Source of the DNA: Alistipes montrealensis | GTDB lineage: Bacteria; Bacteroidota; Bacteroidia; Bacteroidales; Rikenellaceae | Length of the DNA stretch: 64,000 nt | Direction: 5' to 3' | Assembly: GCF_018362775.1 (NCBI RefSeq) | Contig: NZ_JAGYXY010000008.1 | Span: forward strand, 932 to 64,931 | Part shown: positions 1 to 7,622 of the stretch, piece by piece | How the letters are laid out: each line of letters begins with the position of its first letter | How positions within the stretch are numbered: position 1 is the stretch's first letter | Program-made: the position numbers and the translations under genes | The notes under the pieces: generated by a model | Told to the model about the DNA's origin: nothing | The model's database searches: none | Seen by the model: only the letters and a program-made list of their open reading frames with translations

Positions 1-279
1 CCGAAGAACCACGACACGGCGGGCATCTACGAATCCTACGGCCGGGGCTGGCTGGCCCGGATCCCCGACGAGAAGGAGTCGATCCTCAAGGAAGGGGATT
101 GGAACACGCTGCGGCTGAAGGTCCAGGGAGACCGTGTTCAGACGTGGCTCAACGGCGAAGCGATGGTGGACCTCACGGACGCGAAGATCGGCGCAGCGCA
201 GGGACGCATCGCGCTTCAGATTCACGACGGCGGCGGCATCAAGGTCCTGTGGCGTAACCTCCGGCTGACGACGCTGTAA
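1..279 (+). CDS. DUF1080 (3-keto-disaccharide hydrolase-like) protein, C-terminal part
   Basis: The last 92 codons of a gene that begins before the window, in frame from base 1 to the TAA at 277-279. The reading contains IYESYGRGWLARIPDEKE, a WNTLRLKVQGDRV strand, and ends in WRNLRLTTL. This matches the closing strands of the DUF1080 beta-sandwich, a family now known to hydrolyse 3-keto-glycosides; members are usually exported. A second DUF1080 protein (1660-5016) and a Tat-targeted dehydrogenase follow on the same strand, so it probably belongs to the same sugar-oxidation module. The N-terminus and any signal peptide are outside the window. Confidence 0.8.
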   Translation, partial: PKNHDTAGIYESYGRGWLARIPDEKESILKEGDWNTLRLKVQGDRVQTWLNGEAMVDLTDAKIGAAQGRIALQIHDGGGIKVLWRNLRLTTL

Positions 280-285
280 AACAGG

Positions 286-317
286 GCCGGGGTTTCGTTA
301 TGCGGAATCCCGGCTTT
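286..317 (+). terminator. Imperfect hairpin after the first DUF1080 gene
   Basis: An imperfect inverted repeat (GCCGGGG..., loop TTATG, ...TCCCGGC) sits seven bases after the stop. It has no real T-tract, so it may only slow or partly end transcription before the next gene. Confidence 0.3.
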
Positions 318-355
318 CAACCTCTTCAAACTAGCACCTAAAACAAAGAGATAAA

Positions 356-1636
356 ATGAGTAACCGCAGAGATTTTCTGAAAAAGGTAGGCGGACTGGCG
401 CTGCTGACTGTTGTCCCGCGCAGCGTTCTGGGAGGCTCCAGATTCGTCGCCCCGAGCGACCAGCTCACCAAGGGCATCATCGGCGTGGGCGGCATCGGCA
501 AGAGCAGCTACCACTTCACGTCCTCGGACGCGTGCCGCCTGGTTGCGGTCTGCGACGTGGACCGCAAGCACCTCGAAAGCGCCGTCGCGCTGGGCCGCAA
601 GAAGTTCGACAAGACGCTCGAAAGCTACCACGACTACCGGGACCTGATTACCGATCCCAACGTCGACATCGTACATATCGCCACCCCGCCCCACTGGCAT
701 GGCATCATGGCCGTGGAAGCGGCCAAAGCCGGCAAGGACATCTGGTGCGAGAAGCCCATGACGCGTACCATCGGCGAGGGTAAACGCGTAGTGGAGGCCG
801 TCCGGCAGAACGGGCGGATCTTCCGCCTGAACACGTGGTTCCGCTTCAAGGATACCTTCTACGGACTGGGCACGACGGTCGAGCCCCTGAAGAAACTCGT
901 CGACAGCGGCCTGCTGGGCTGGCCCCTCAAGGTGACCATCTCGGGGGCTACGGGCTTCACGTGGAAATTCTTCTGGGTGGGGCAGGAAAACCTCCGGCCG
1001 CAATCCGTCCCGGAAGAACTGGACTACGACATGTGGCTGGGCCCGGCGCCCTATAAACCCTATAACAAACACCGCGTGCACCAGACCTTCCGCGGTTACT
1101 GGGACTACGACGGCGGCGGACTGACGGACATGGGCCAGCACTACATGGACCCCGTTCAGTACCTGCTGGGCAAGGACGAGACGTCTCCGGTGAAGATCGA
1201 GGTCGACGCCCCGCAGCAGCATCCCGACGCCGTGGGCATCTGGCGCAGGATCGTCTACACCTACGACGACGGCTGCCAGATCGTGCTCGAAGGCGAAGGC
1301 TACGAGAGCAAAGGCAAGGTTCCCTATATCGAAGGTCCTTTGGGCAAGGTCTACCAGGGCTTCGAGTGTACGATTCCCGACGTGATGGAGAAGATCGCCG
1401 AGATGCCCGACCCCGAGCCTCAGAACACCGACTTCCTGCAGTGCGTCCGCAGCCGCGAGCCCTTCGCCCTCGACGAAGCGAAGGGACACCGCAGTTCCAC
1501 GCTGGTCAACCTGGGCGCGTGCGCCCTGCGGCTGAACCGCACGCTGCATTTCGACCCCGACAAGCAGCTCTTCGTCGGCGACGAGGCCGCCAACCGCCTC
1601 ATCGACCAGCCGATGCGCACTCCGTGGAAAATCTGA
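356..1636 (+). CDS. Tat-exported Gfo/Idh/MocA family oxidoreductase
   Basis: A 426-residue NAD(P)-dependent sugar dehydrogenase-like protein. It opens with a twin-arginine signal (RRDFLKK at residues 4-10, followed by a hydrophobic stretch), so it should be folded with its cofactor in the cytoplasm and exported by Tat. The Rossmann fingerprint GVGGIG follows at about residue 43. The family EKP motif (CEKPMTRT) is near residue 131 and the C-terminal domain carries DMGQHYMDP. Members of this family oxidise sugars, often at C3. Lying between two DUF1080 genes and just upstream of tatA-tatC, it probably makes the 3-keto sugar that the DUF1080 proteins cleave. That link is inferred from context; the substrate is unknown. 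Confidence 0.88.
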   Translation: MSNRRDFLKKVGGLALLTVVPRSVLGGSRFVAPSDQLTKGIIGVGGIGKSSYHFTSSDACRLVAVCDVDRKHLESAVALGRKKFDKTLESYHDYRDLITDPNVDIVHIATPPHWHGIMAVEAAKAGKDIWCEKPMTRTIGEGKRVVEAVRQNGRIFRLNTWFRFKDTFYGLGTTVEPLKKLVDSGLLGWPLKVTISGATGFTWKFFWVGQENLRPQSVPEELDYDMWLGPAPYKPYNKHRVHQTFRGYWDYDGGGLTDMGQHYMDPVQYLLGKDETSPVKIEVDAPQQHPDAVGIWRRIVYTYDDGCQIVLEGEGYESKGKVPYIEGPLGKVYQGFECTIPDVMEKIAEMPDPEPQNTDFLQCVRSREPFALDEAKGHRSSTLVNLGACALRLNRTLHFDPDKQLFVGDEAANRLIDQPMRTPWKI

Positions 1637-1659
1637 TAACGTCCAAACCTGAAAAAACC

Positions 1660-4600
1660 ATGAAGAAGTTATTCATCGCCATACTCCTGCTCGCCCTCGT
1701 GCCTTTCGCCGCCGGAGCGCAGGATGCCCGCCAGCGTACCGCCGAAACGATCGTGGCGGATGCCCTGGCCCAACTTCCGGCCCAGACGCCCAAGGCGTTC
1801 GACAGCCTGATGCAGGAACTCGCGGCAACCGGAGCCGACGGAATCCGGATGATGGCCGGGATGCTCGTCCCCGCCTCCGAAGGCAAGAACGCCGTGGTCG
1901 AATACGCCCTCGGCGGCGTAGTGAGCTACGTCTCGGCCCAAGGCCGCGAGGCGCTCGCCCGGGAGGTCCGCACCGGACTGGCCGACGCCGTCGCCGCCTC
2001 GACGGACAAACCCAACCAGGCCTTCCTGCTCTCGCTGCTCCAGTTGTGTGCAACGGCCCGGGAGGCTCCCGTCTTCGTGAAGTACGCCGGGGACGACTAC
2101 CTTGCGGATTACGCCGTGCGGGGCCTGATCTCCACGCCGGGAACCGAAGCGACCCTCCTGGCGCTGATCGGCGAAAGCCCCGCTCCGAACGCCCTGCTGG
2201 CTTATGCCGCGGCGGAGAAAGGCCTTGCGGCCGCGGAGCCCGCGCTGCTGAAATGGGCCGCCGACCCCACGGCCGACACCCCCGCCAGGCAGGCCGTTTA
2301 CAACGCGCTGGCCAAATGCGGCACGCACGCTTCGATAGCGCCGCTCGCCGCAGCCGCCAAAGCCGACGGCTATGCGTTCACGAAGAGCGACGCCACGGGG
2401 GCTTACGTGAACCTGCTGGCACGGCTCGCCGCAGCGGGCGGGCAGAAGGCACTCTCCGCGGCCAAAGCCCTGCAAAAACCCGCCCTGCCGCAGAACGTCC
2501 GCGCCGCGGGATTGGAAATCGTCCTGGCTGCGGATGCCAAAAAACGGACACAGACGGTGCTCGCCGCGCTCAAAGACGCCGACAGGGCCTACCGCTGCGC
2601 TGCGCTCGATTACGCGAATGCCTTCGCCGACGAGGCGCTCTATGCCGCCCTCGTCAAGAAGCTCCCGTCGCTGAGCGACGCCGCGAAAACGGATGTCGTA
2701 AGCTGGCTGGGAGCGCGCCACGCCGCATCGCAGAGCGCCGCCGTGGTTGCCGCCATGTCGTCGCCGGACGATGAGCTGGCCCTGGCAGCCGTCCGCGCCG
2801 CCGGGAAGATCGGCGGACAGCAGGCGCTCGACGCATTGATAGCACAACTGGGAGGCGCACATGCCAAAGAGGCTTCCGCGGCCCTCGCGGCTTTTAACGG
2901 AAAGCCCAACGCCGCATTCGTCGCGGCCCTCGACGGCGACCCCGCCACGCAGGCCAATGCGCTGAAGCTCGTCGCCAAGCGGCGCATCACGACCGCGGCC
3001 GACAAGGTATTCGCCCTGCTCGGATCCGGCGACAAGGCCGTACGCACGGCAGCTTACGACGCGCTGGCCGGCGTCACGACCGCCGGCGATTTCGACCGCC
3101 TGTGCGACCTGCTGGACAAGGCGCAGGGAGACGACGTGAAGGCCCTGCAGGCCGGACTGAGGAACGCCCTGGCGCCGGCGGCTCCCGACATGCAGTACAA
3201 ACTGGTGGCGGGACGCATGGCCGCAGCCCCGCAGAAGGCCCGCTACTACCCCCTGCTGGCGCAGGCCGCCACCGATGAGGCCATCGGCGCGCTGCTGAAA
3301 GCCGACGACCCGAAAGCCGCCTTCGCAGCCCTGCTCACGGTGAAGAACCCCGTGATGATCGACGTGCTCTACGAACTGGCCGGGAAGAACCCCGACTGGA
3401 CCGATGCCGCCATCTCGCGTTACACCGATTTCGCAACGGCCTCCGACAATACGCCGATGCGCAAATACCAGCTTTACCGCAAAGGACTGGAAGCCAACCC
3501 TTCGGCCAAAACGCAGAACAAACTGCTCAAAGCGCTCTCCAGGACCCCCGTATTCCCCGCCCTGGTACTCGCCGTGAAGTATATGGACGCTCCCGCGACG
3601 GCCGAAACAGCGGCATTGGTCGTGAAGACCGTCGCCGCGAAGAACCCCGGCATGGGTGGTCAGACGGTAGCCGCAGCCCTGAAAAAGGCCCTGGAAGTGT
3701 ACGTCGAACTCGCCAAGGCCGACGCCGATGCAGGATATGCCGTAGACGAGATAAAGGGACTTATGGCAAAACTCCCCGAGGCCGGATTCGAGCCCCTGTC
3801 GCTCGAACCGGAGAACCGGAAAGCCGTAGTCGGAAACCCCGAGACCCGCAAGGCCATGAAGCCAAAGGCCCTGGCAAAGGCACAACTGGAGGCTGACGCA
3901 GCAATGGCGCAAAAATGGGTCCTGACAGACGGTATCCTCACGGCCCAAGCAAACGCTCCCGCGATCCAATTCCCGAAGCAATACGAAAACTTCGAAATGA
4001 TTCTCGACTGGAAAACTCCTGGAGAAGCCGGTATCGCGGTAAGGTCTATTCCGCAGATCGCCCTCGGCGGCAAAAACTCCGGAGCCCTGACGGGCAACAT
4101 GCTCCACGACAACACCGCGCCCAAGGCGGCCGCGAACAAGCCCGGGGAGTGGAACACGATGCAGGTAAAAGTGGTGAACGACCGCGTAACGGTCATCCTC
4201 AACGGCGTCACGACCTGCGAGAACGTCATCCTCGAAAACACCTGCAACCGCGAAATTCCGGCATATGCCAAGGGGCAAATCCTGTTGATCGCCGGCGGTG
4301 CGCCCGTCAGCTTCCGCGAAATGTATATCAACGAACTGCCCGCCACACCGCGCTTCGAGTTGTCGGCGGAAGAGGCTGCTGAAGGATTCGAAGTGCTTTT
4401 CGACGGTCGGTCGCTCCACAAATGGACCGGCAATACCACCAACTACGTTCCGGTAGACGGTACGATCTACGTGACGGCGCAATACGGCGGCTCGGGCAAC
4501 CTCTACACCAAGAAAGAGTACGACGATTTCATACTGCGTTTCGAATTCGCATTCGACCGCGAGGGCGTCAACAACGGTATCGGCATCCGAACGCCGATGG

Positions 4601-5016
4601 GTGTCGACGCCGCTTACCACGGCATGGAAATCCAGATTCTCGACCACGATGCGCCGATCTACAAAAACCTGCGCGTCTACCAGCAGCACGGGTCGGTCTA
4701 CGGCATCATCCCGGCCAAACGCGTGAAATTCCCCGCTCTGGGAACCTGGAACGTCGAGGAGATCCGCGCCGTGGGCGATCGTATCACCGTGACGGTCAAC
4801 GGCGAGGTGATTCTCAACGGCAACATCCGCGAAGCCTGCCAGGGCCACAACGTAGCGCCCGACGGCGCCAAGGAGAACCCTTACACCGTGGACCACAAGA
4901 ACCACCCCGGACTTTTCAACACCTCGGGCCACATCGGCCTGCTCGGCCACGGCGCAGGCATCAAGTTCCGCAACATCCGCATCAAGGAACTGCCTGCACC
5001 AAAGCGAATAAAGTAA
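1660..5016 (+). CDS. HEAT-repeat protein with two C-terminal DUF1080 domains
   Basis: An exported protein of 1118 residues. The start at 1660 gives a classic signal peptide (MKKLFIAILLLALVPFAAGA); a longer in-frame extension overlaps the upstream gene and is not used. Residues about 25-740 are alanine-rich helical repeats of HEAT/Armadillo type. A first, shortened DUF1080-like domain follows (about 749-895), then a full one (about 908-1118) starting FEVLFDGRSLHKW and ending in GHIGLLGHGAGIKFRNI. It starts 23 bases after the Tat-exported dehydrogenase and probably shares its transcript. The likely role is periplasmic keto-glycoside hydrolysis with the HEAT part as a binding scaffold, which is inference. 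The N-terminal DUF1080 copy looks incomplete and may be non-catalytic. Confidence 0.82.
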   Translation: MKKLFIAILLLALVPFAAGAQDARQRTAETIVADALAQLPAQTPKAFDSLMQELAATGADGIRMMAGMLVPASEGKNAVVEYALGGVVSYVSAQGREALAREVRTGLADAVAASTDKPNQAFLLSLLQLCATAREAPVFVKYAGDDYLADYAVRGLISTPGTEATLLALIGESPAPNALLAYAAAEKGLAAAEPALLKWAADPTADTPARQAVYNALAKCGTHASIAPLAAAAKADGYAFTKSDATGAYVNLLARLAAAGGQKALSAAKALQKPALPQNVRAAGLEIVLAADAKKRTQTVLAALKDADRAYRCAALDYANAFADEALYAALVKKLPSLSDAAKTDVVSWLGARHAASQSAAVVAAMSSPDDELALAAVRAAGKIGGQQALDALIAQLGGAHAKEASAALAAFNGKPNAAFVAALDGDPATQANALKLVAKRRITTAADKVFALLGSGDKAVRTAAYDALAGVTTAGDFDRLCDLLDKAQGDDVKALQAGLRNALAPAAPDMQYKLVAGRMAAAPQKARYYPLLAQAATDEAIGALLKADDPKAAFAALLTVKNPVMIDVLYELAGKNPDWTDAAISRYTDFATASDNTPMRKYQLYRKGLEANPSAKTQNKLLKALSRTPVFPALVLAVKYMDAPATAETAALVVKTVAAKNPGMGGQTVAAALKKALEVYVELAKADADAGYAVDEIKGLMAKLPEAGFEPLSLEPENRKAVVGNPETRKAMKPKALAKAQLEADAAMAQKWVLTDGILTAQANAPAIQFPKQYENFEMILDWKTPGEAGIAVRSIPQIALGGKNSGALTGNMLHDNTAPKAAANKPGEWNTMQVKVVNDRVTVILNGVTTCENVILENTCNREIPAYAKGQILLIAGGAPVSFREMYINELPATPRFELSAEEAAEGFEVLFDGRSLHKWTGNTTNYVPVDGTIYVTAQYGGSGNLYTKKEYDDFILRFEFAFDREGVNNGIGIRTPMGVDAAYHGMEIQILDHDAPIYKNLRVYQQHGSVYGIIPAKRVKFPALGTWNVEEIRAVGDRITVTVNGEVILNGNIREACQGHNVAPDGAKENPYTVDHKNHPGLFNTSGHIGLLGHGAGIKFRNIRIKELPAPKRIK

Positions 5017-5034
5017 ATTGCACACGGTCCGGCG

Positions 5035-5063
5035 AAAACCCGTCCGAAATTCGGACGGGTTTT
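5035..5063 (+). terminator. Intrinsic terminator after the HEAT-DUF1080 gene
   Basis: Perfect inverted repeat AAAACCCGTCCGA / TCGGACGGGTTTT, ending in four T residues, 19 bases after the stop codon. It separates the sugar module from tatA. Confidence 0.85.
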
Positions 5064-5100
5064 CCCGGCCTGCAAGTGCAGCGAATCGCAAAAATAGTGT

Positions 5101-5108
5101 TATATTTG
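5101..5108 (+). promoter_or_regulatory. Promoter -7 box for tatA-tatC
   Basis: TATATTTG matches the Bacteroidota -7 consensus TAnnTTTG and lies 68 bases before the tatA start. No clear -33 TTTG is visible at the right distance. Confidence 0.6.
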
Positions 5109-5176
5109 CGGAAAATAGGCCGGACAGAGTTCCGGCGTTATCGAATTCCGAATAAGAAACCTAAAAGAAAAAACTT

Positions 5177-5380
5177 ATGTTTATCCCTTGCGCGATCGGT
5201 TACGGACAGGTCATCGTAATCGTATTGGTAGTCATCCTGCTCTTCGGAGGTAAAAAAATTCCCGAACTGATGCGCGGACTGGGCCGTGGCGTCAAAGAAT
5301 TCAAGGATGCCGTCAACAAAGACTATACAGCTGATGACAGCAAACCCGGGGACAAATCCGTTTCCGACAAAAACGAATAA
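5177..5380 (+). CDS. tatA: Sec-independent protein translocase TatA
   Basis: A 67-residue TatA/E-family protein. A short N-terminal membrane helix (about residues 8-24) leads into the hinge and amphipathic helix FGGKKIPELMRGLGRG, with the typical acidic/lysine tail. It forms the pore-like part of the twin-arginine translocase in the inner membrane. It is followed 33 bases later by tatC, and no TatB-type gene is seen, as is usual in this phylum. The presence of a Tat substrate (356-1636) just upstream is notable. Confidence 0.93.
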   Translation: MFIPCAIGYGQVIVIVLVVILLFGGKKIPELMRGLGRGVKEFKDAVNKDYTADDSKPGDKSVSDKNE

Positions 5381-5413
5381 TCACCACAACTCCGCTGCGG
5401 CAAAAAACTGAAC

Positions 5414-6298
5414 ATGAAAAAAAAGGATCCAGAGCCGTCGGAGATGACTTTTTTCGAGCACATCGACGCCCTGCGCCCTCATCTGGTGCGGGGTGTGATG
5501 GCAATCGTAGTCATCGGACTGGTGGCCTTCTTCTGTAAGAGCTTCATTATCGACACGGTGCTGTTCGGCCCCCAAAGCCCGGACTTCCCTACGAACCGGA
5601 TGCTGACGTGGGTCGGCGCCCAGTGGGCGCATATCGCCGAATGGATCAACGGGGTGCTGGGCACGTCGTTCGACTCTAATCCGGAAACCTTCCGCATTGC
5701 GAACGACCGTTTCTCGATCATCAACACTTCGCTGTCGGGGCAGTTCAACCTCCACATGAAAATATCGCTGGTGACGGGTATCGCCCTCGCCATGCCCTAT
5801 GCGCTGTGGGAGTTCTGGCGCTTCGTACGCCCGGCCCTCACGCCGAAGGAGATCGACGGAACCCACTGGTTCGTCTTCTGCGTATCGCTGTGTTTCTTTT
5901 CGGGGCTGCTGTTCGGCTACTACGTCATGGCGCCGTTGTCGATCAACTTTTTCGCCAACTACCAGGCCAGCGCCGCCATAACCAACATGTTCGACATCAG
6001 CGACTACCTTTCGACGGTCATCGTCGTCTCGCTGGCCTGCGCCTTCATGTTCGAGCTGCCGCTGCTGATTTATTTCCTGACCCGCATGGGACTGGTTTCG
6101 GCAACGTTCCTGCGCAAATACAGGCGCCACGCCTTCGTCGTGCTGCTCGTCGTCGCGGCGATCATCACCCCGCCCGACATTTTCAGTCTGGTGCTGGTGA
6201 TCCTGCCCCTGTACGGACTCTATGAACTGAGCATCAAGCTCGCATCGCGGACCGAGCGCAACCGCAGCCACGAAGACCAGCCGGAAACCGCGGAATAG
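5414..6298 (+). CDS. tatC: Sec-independent protein translocase TatC
   Basis: A 294-residue polytopic membrane protein that binds twin-arginine signals. The N-terminal cytoplasmic segment has FFEHIDALRPHLVRG, the family signature for the signal-binding site, followed by about six membrane helices; YALWEFWRFVRPALTPKE lies in the conserved cytoplasmic loop. The first periplasmic loop (about residues 48-110) is longer than in E. coli TatC, as in other Bacteroidota. It is cotranscribed with tatA, and an oxidoreductase gene begins eight bases after its stop, so all three may be one operon. Confidence 0.95.
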   Translation: MKKKDPEPSEMTFFEHIDALRPHLVRGVMAIVVIGLVAFFCKSFIIDTVLFGPQSPDFPTNRMLTWVGAQWAHIAEWINGVLGTSFDSNPETFRIANDRFSIINTSLSGQFNLHMKISLVTGIALAMPYALWEFWRFVRPALTPKEIDGTHWFVFCVSLCFFSGLLFGYYVMAPLSINFFANYQASAAITNMFDISDYLSTVIVVSLACAFMFELPLLIYFLTRMGLVSATFLRKYRRHAFVVLLVVAAIITPPDIFSLVLVILPLYGLYELSIKLASRTERNRSHEDQPETAE

Positions 6299-6306
6299 GA
6301 GGAACG

Positions 6307-7560
6307 ATGGAGAGACCGGGCGAAGCGAAACCAATCACGATCGTAGCCATCGGAGCAGGCAACCGCACCAACAAATATTTGGAATATGCGGTCCGGAACC
6401 CCGACCGGCTGAAATTAGTGGGCGTCGCTGAACTCAACGACATCCGCCGCCATGCCGTCGCTGCGAAATTCGGGCTGGCTCCCGAATGCTGTTTCGCCGA
6501 TTACGACCTCTTTTTCGAAAATCCCGTCCCGGCGGACGCCGTGCTGATCGGCACGCCCGAAAACATGCACTTCGAACCCTGCATGAAGGCCATCGAAGCG
6601 GGTTACAACGTCCTGCTCGAAAAACCGATCGCCCAGTCGCTGCCCGAATGCTGCCGGATCGCCGAAGCGGCGCAGCGCAAAGGGGTCATCGTAGGGGTCT
6701 GCCATGTCCTTCGCTACCACCCTTATTTCATCAAGATCAAGGAGATCGTCGATTCGGGCGAACTGGGCGAAATCATCTCGATCAGCCACCTCGCCGCCGT
6801 GGGACTCGACCGCACGACACACGGATTCGTCCGCGGCATGTGGCGCAGGGAGGAGATCACCAATCCGATGCTGATTTCGAAATGCTGCCACGACATCGAC
6901 TTCCTGCTGTGGCTCACCGAAGCCCGCTGCCGGAAACTCTCGTCGTTCGGGTCGCTGCGCTGGTTCCGCTCGGAGAACACCCCGGCGGGGAGTACCGCAC
7001 GGTGCATCGACTGCCCGCTCGAAAAGGAGTGCCCCTATTCGGCCGTGGACCTCTACTACAACCGCCGCGACTGGATTTCGAATTTCGACATTCCCGAAGG
7101 TTCGACGCTCGACGAGGTTATTCTCCGTGAATTGCGTTCGGGCGACTACGGACGGTGCGTGTTCCGCTGCGACAACGACGTGGTGGACCACCAGATCGTC
7201 TCGATGGAAATGGACAACGCCGTCACGATCTCGTTCTCGATGGACGCCTTCACGCTGGGCGACCAGCGCGAAACCCACATCCGGCTGACAGCAGGAGAGA
7301 TCGACGGCGACGAACGCACGCTGCGCGTGCGCAAATTCCGCGGCGGGAAAGAACAGATCTACGACTTTTCGGGCATCCTCGGCAAGCCCTTCCACGCCGG
7401 GGCCGACCTCAACCTGGTCGAAGATTTCGTCGACACGCTCAGCCGCCGGGAGCACCATTTCCGTACGACGATCGGCAACTCGGTCGAAAGCCACCGCATC
7501 TGCTTCGAGGCGGAGCGGAGCCGCCTTACGGGGCAGACCGTCATCCTCGAAGAGCGCTGA
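6307..7560 (+). CDS. Cytoplasmic Gfo/Idh/MocA family oxidoreductase
   Basis: A 417-residue NAD(P)-binding oxidoreductase without a signal peptide. The Rossmann motif AIGAGNRTNKY is at residues about 15-25, LLEKPIAQS provides the family EKP lysine-proline pair near residue 105, and CCHDIDFLLWL supplies the conserved D/H region. A Cys-rich stretch (RCIDCPLEKECPYSA, about residues 234-248) could bind metal; I recall similar clusters in relatives. It starts eight bases after tatC, implying cotranscription. It may reduce or isomerise keto sugars imported from the periplasmic module upstream, but the substrate cannot be read from sequence. Confidence 0.85.
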   Translation: MERPGEAKPITIVAIGAGNRTNKYLEYAVRNPDRLKLVGVAELNDIRRHAVAAKFGLAPECCFADYDLFFENPVPADAVLIGTPENMHFEPCMKAIEAGYNVLLEKPIAQSLPECCRIAEAAQRKGVIVGVCHVLRYHPYFIKIKEIVDSGELGEIISISHLAAVGLDRTTHGFVRGMWRREEITNPMLISKCCHDIDFLLWLTEARCRKLSSFGSLRWFRSENTPAGSTARCIDCPLEKECPYSAVDLYYNRRDWISNFDIPEGSTLDEVILRELRSGDYGRCVFRCDNDVVDHQIVSMEMDNAVTISFSMDAFTLGDQRETHIRLTAGEIDGDERTLRVRKFRGGKEQIYDFSGILGKPFHAGADLNLVEDFVDTLSRREHHFRTTIGNSVESHRICFEAERSRLTGQTVILEER

Positions 7561-7572
7561 CCTGCCGACCCT

Positions 7573-7614
7573 AAAAAAAGCGGGCTGTAACCGAAGTTAC
7601 AGCCCGCTTTTTCG
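7573..7614. terminator. Bidirectional intrinsic terminator
   Basis: Perfect inverted repeat AGCGGGCTGTAAC / GTTACAGCCCGCT with a CGAA loop, flanked by A-tract and T-tract. It serves the convergent oxidoreductase (plus) and metalloprotease-like gene (minus). Confidence 0.92.
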
Positions 7615-7622
7615 TATTCGGA

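Noticed and set aside
1669..5091. 1140-codon open frame on the minus strand opposite the HEAT-DUF1080 gene
   Set aside because: A mirror frame of a GC-rich gene; the plus strand has a signal peptide, repeats and family motifs, while this translation is Gly/Arg/Val-rich without any recognisable domain.
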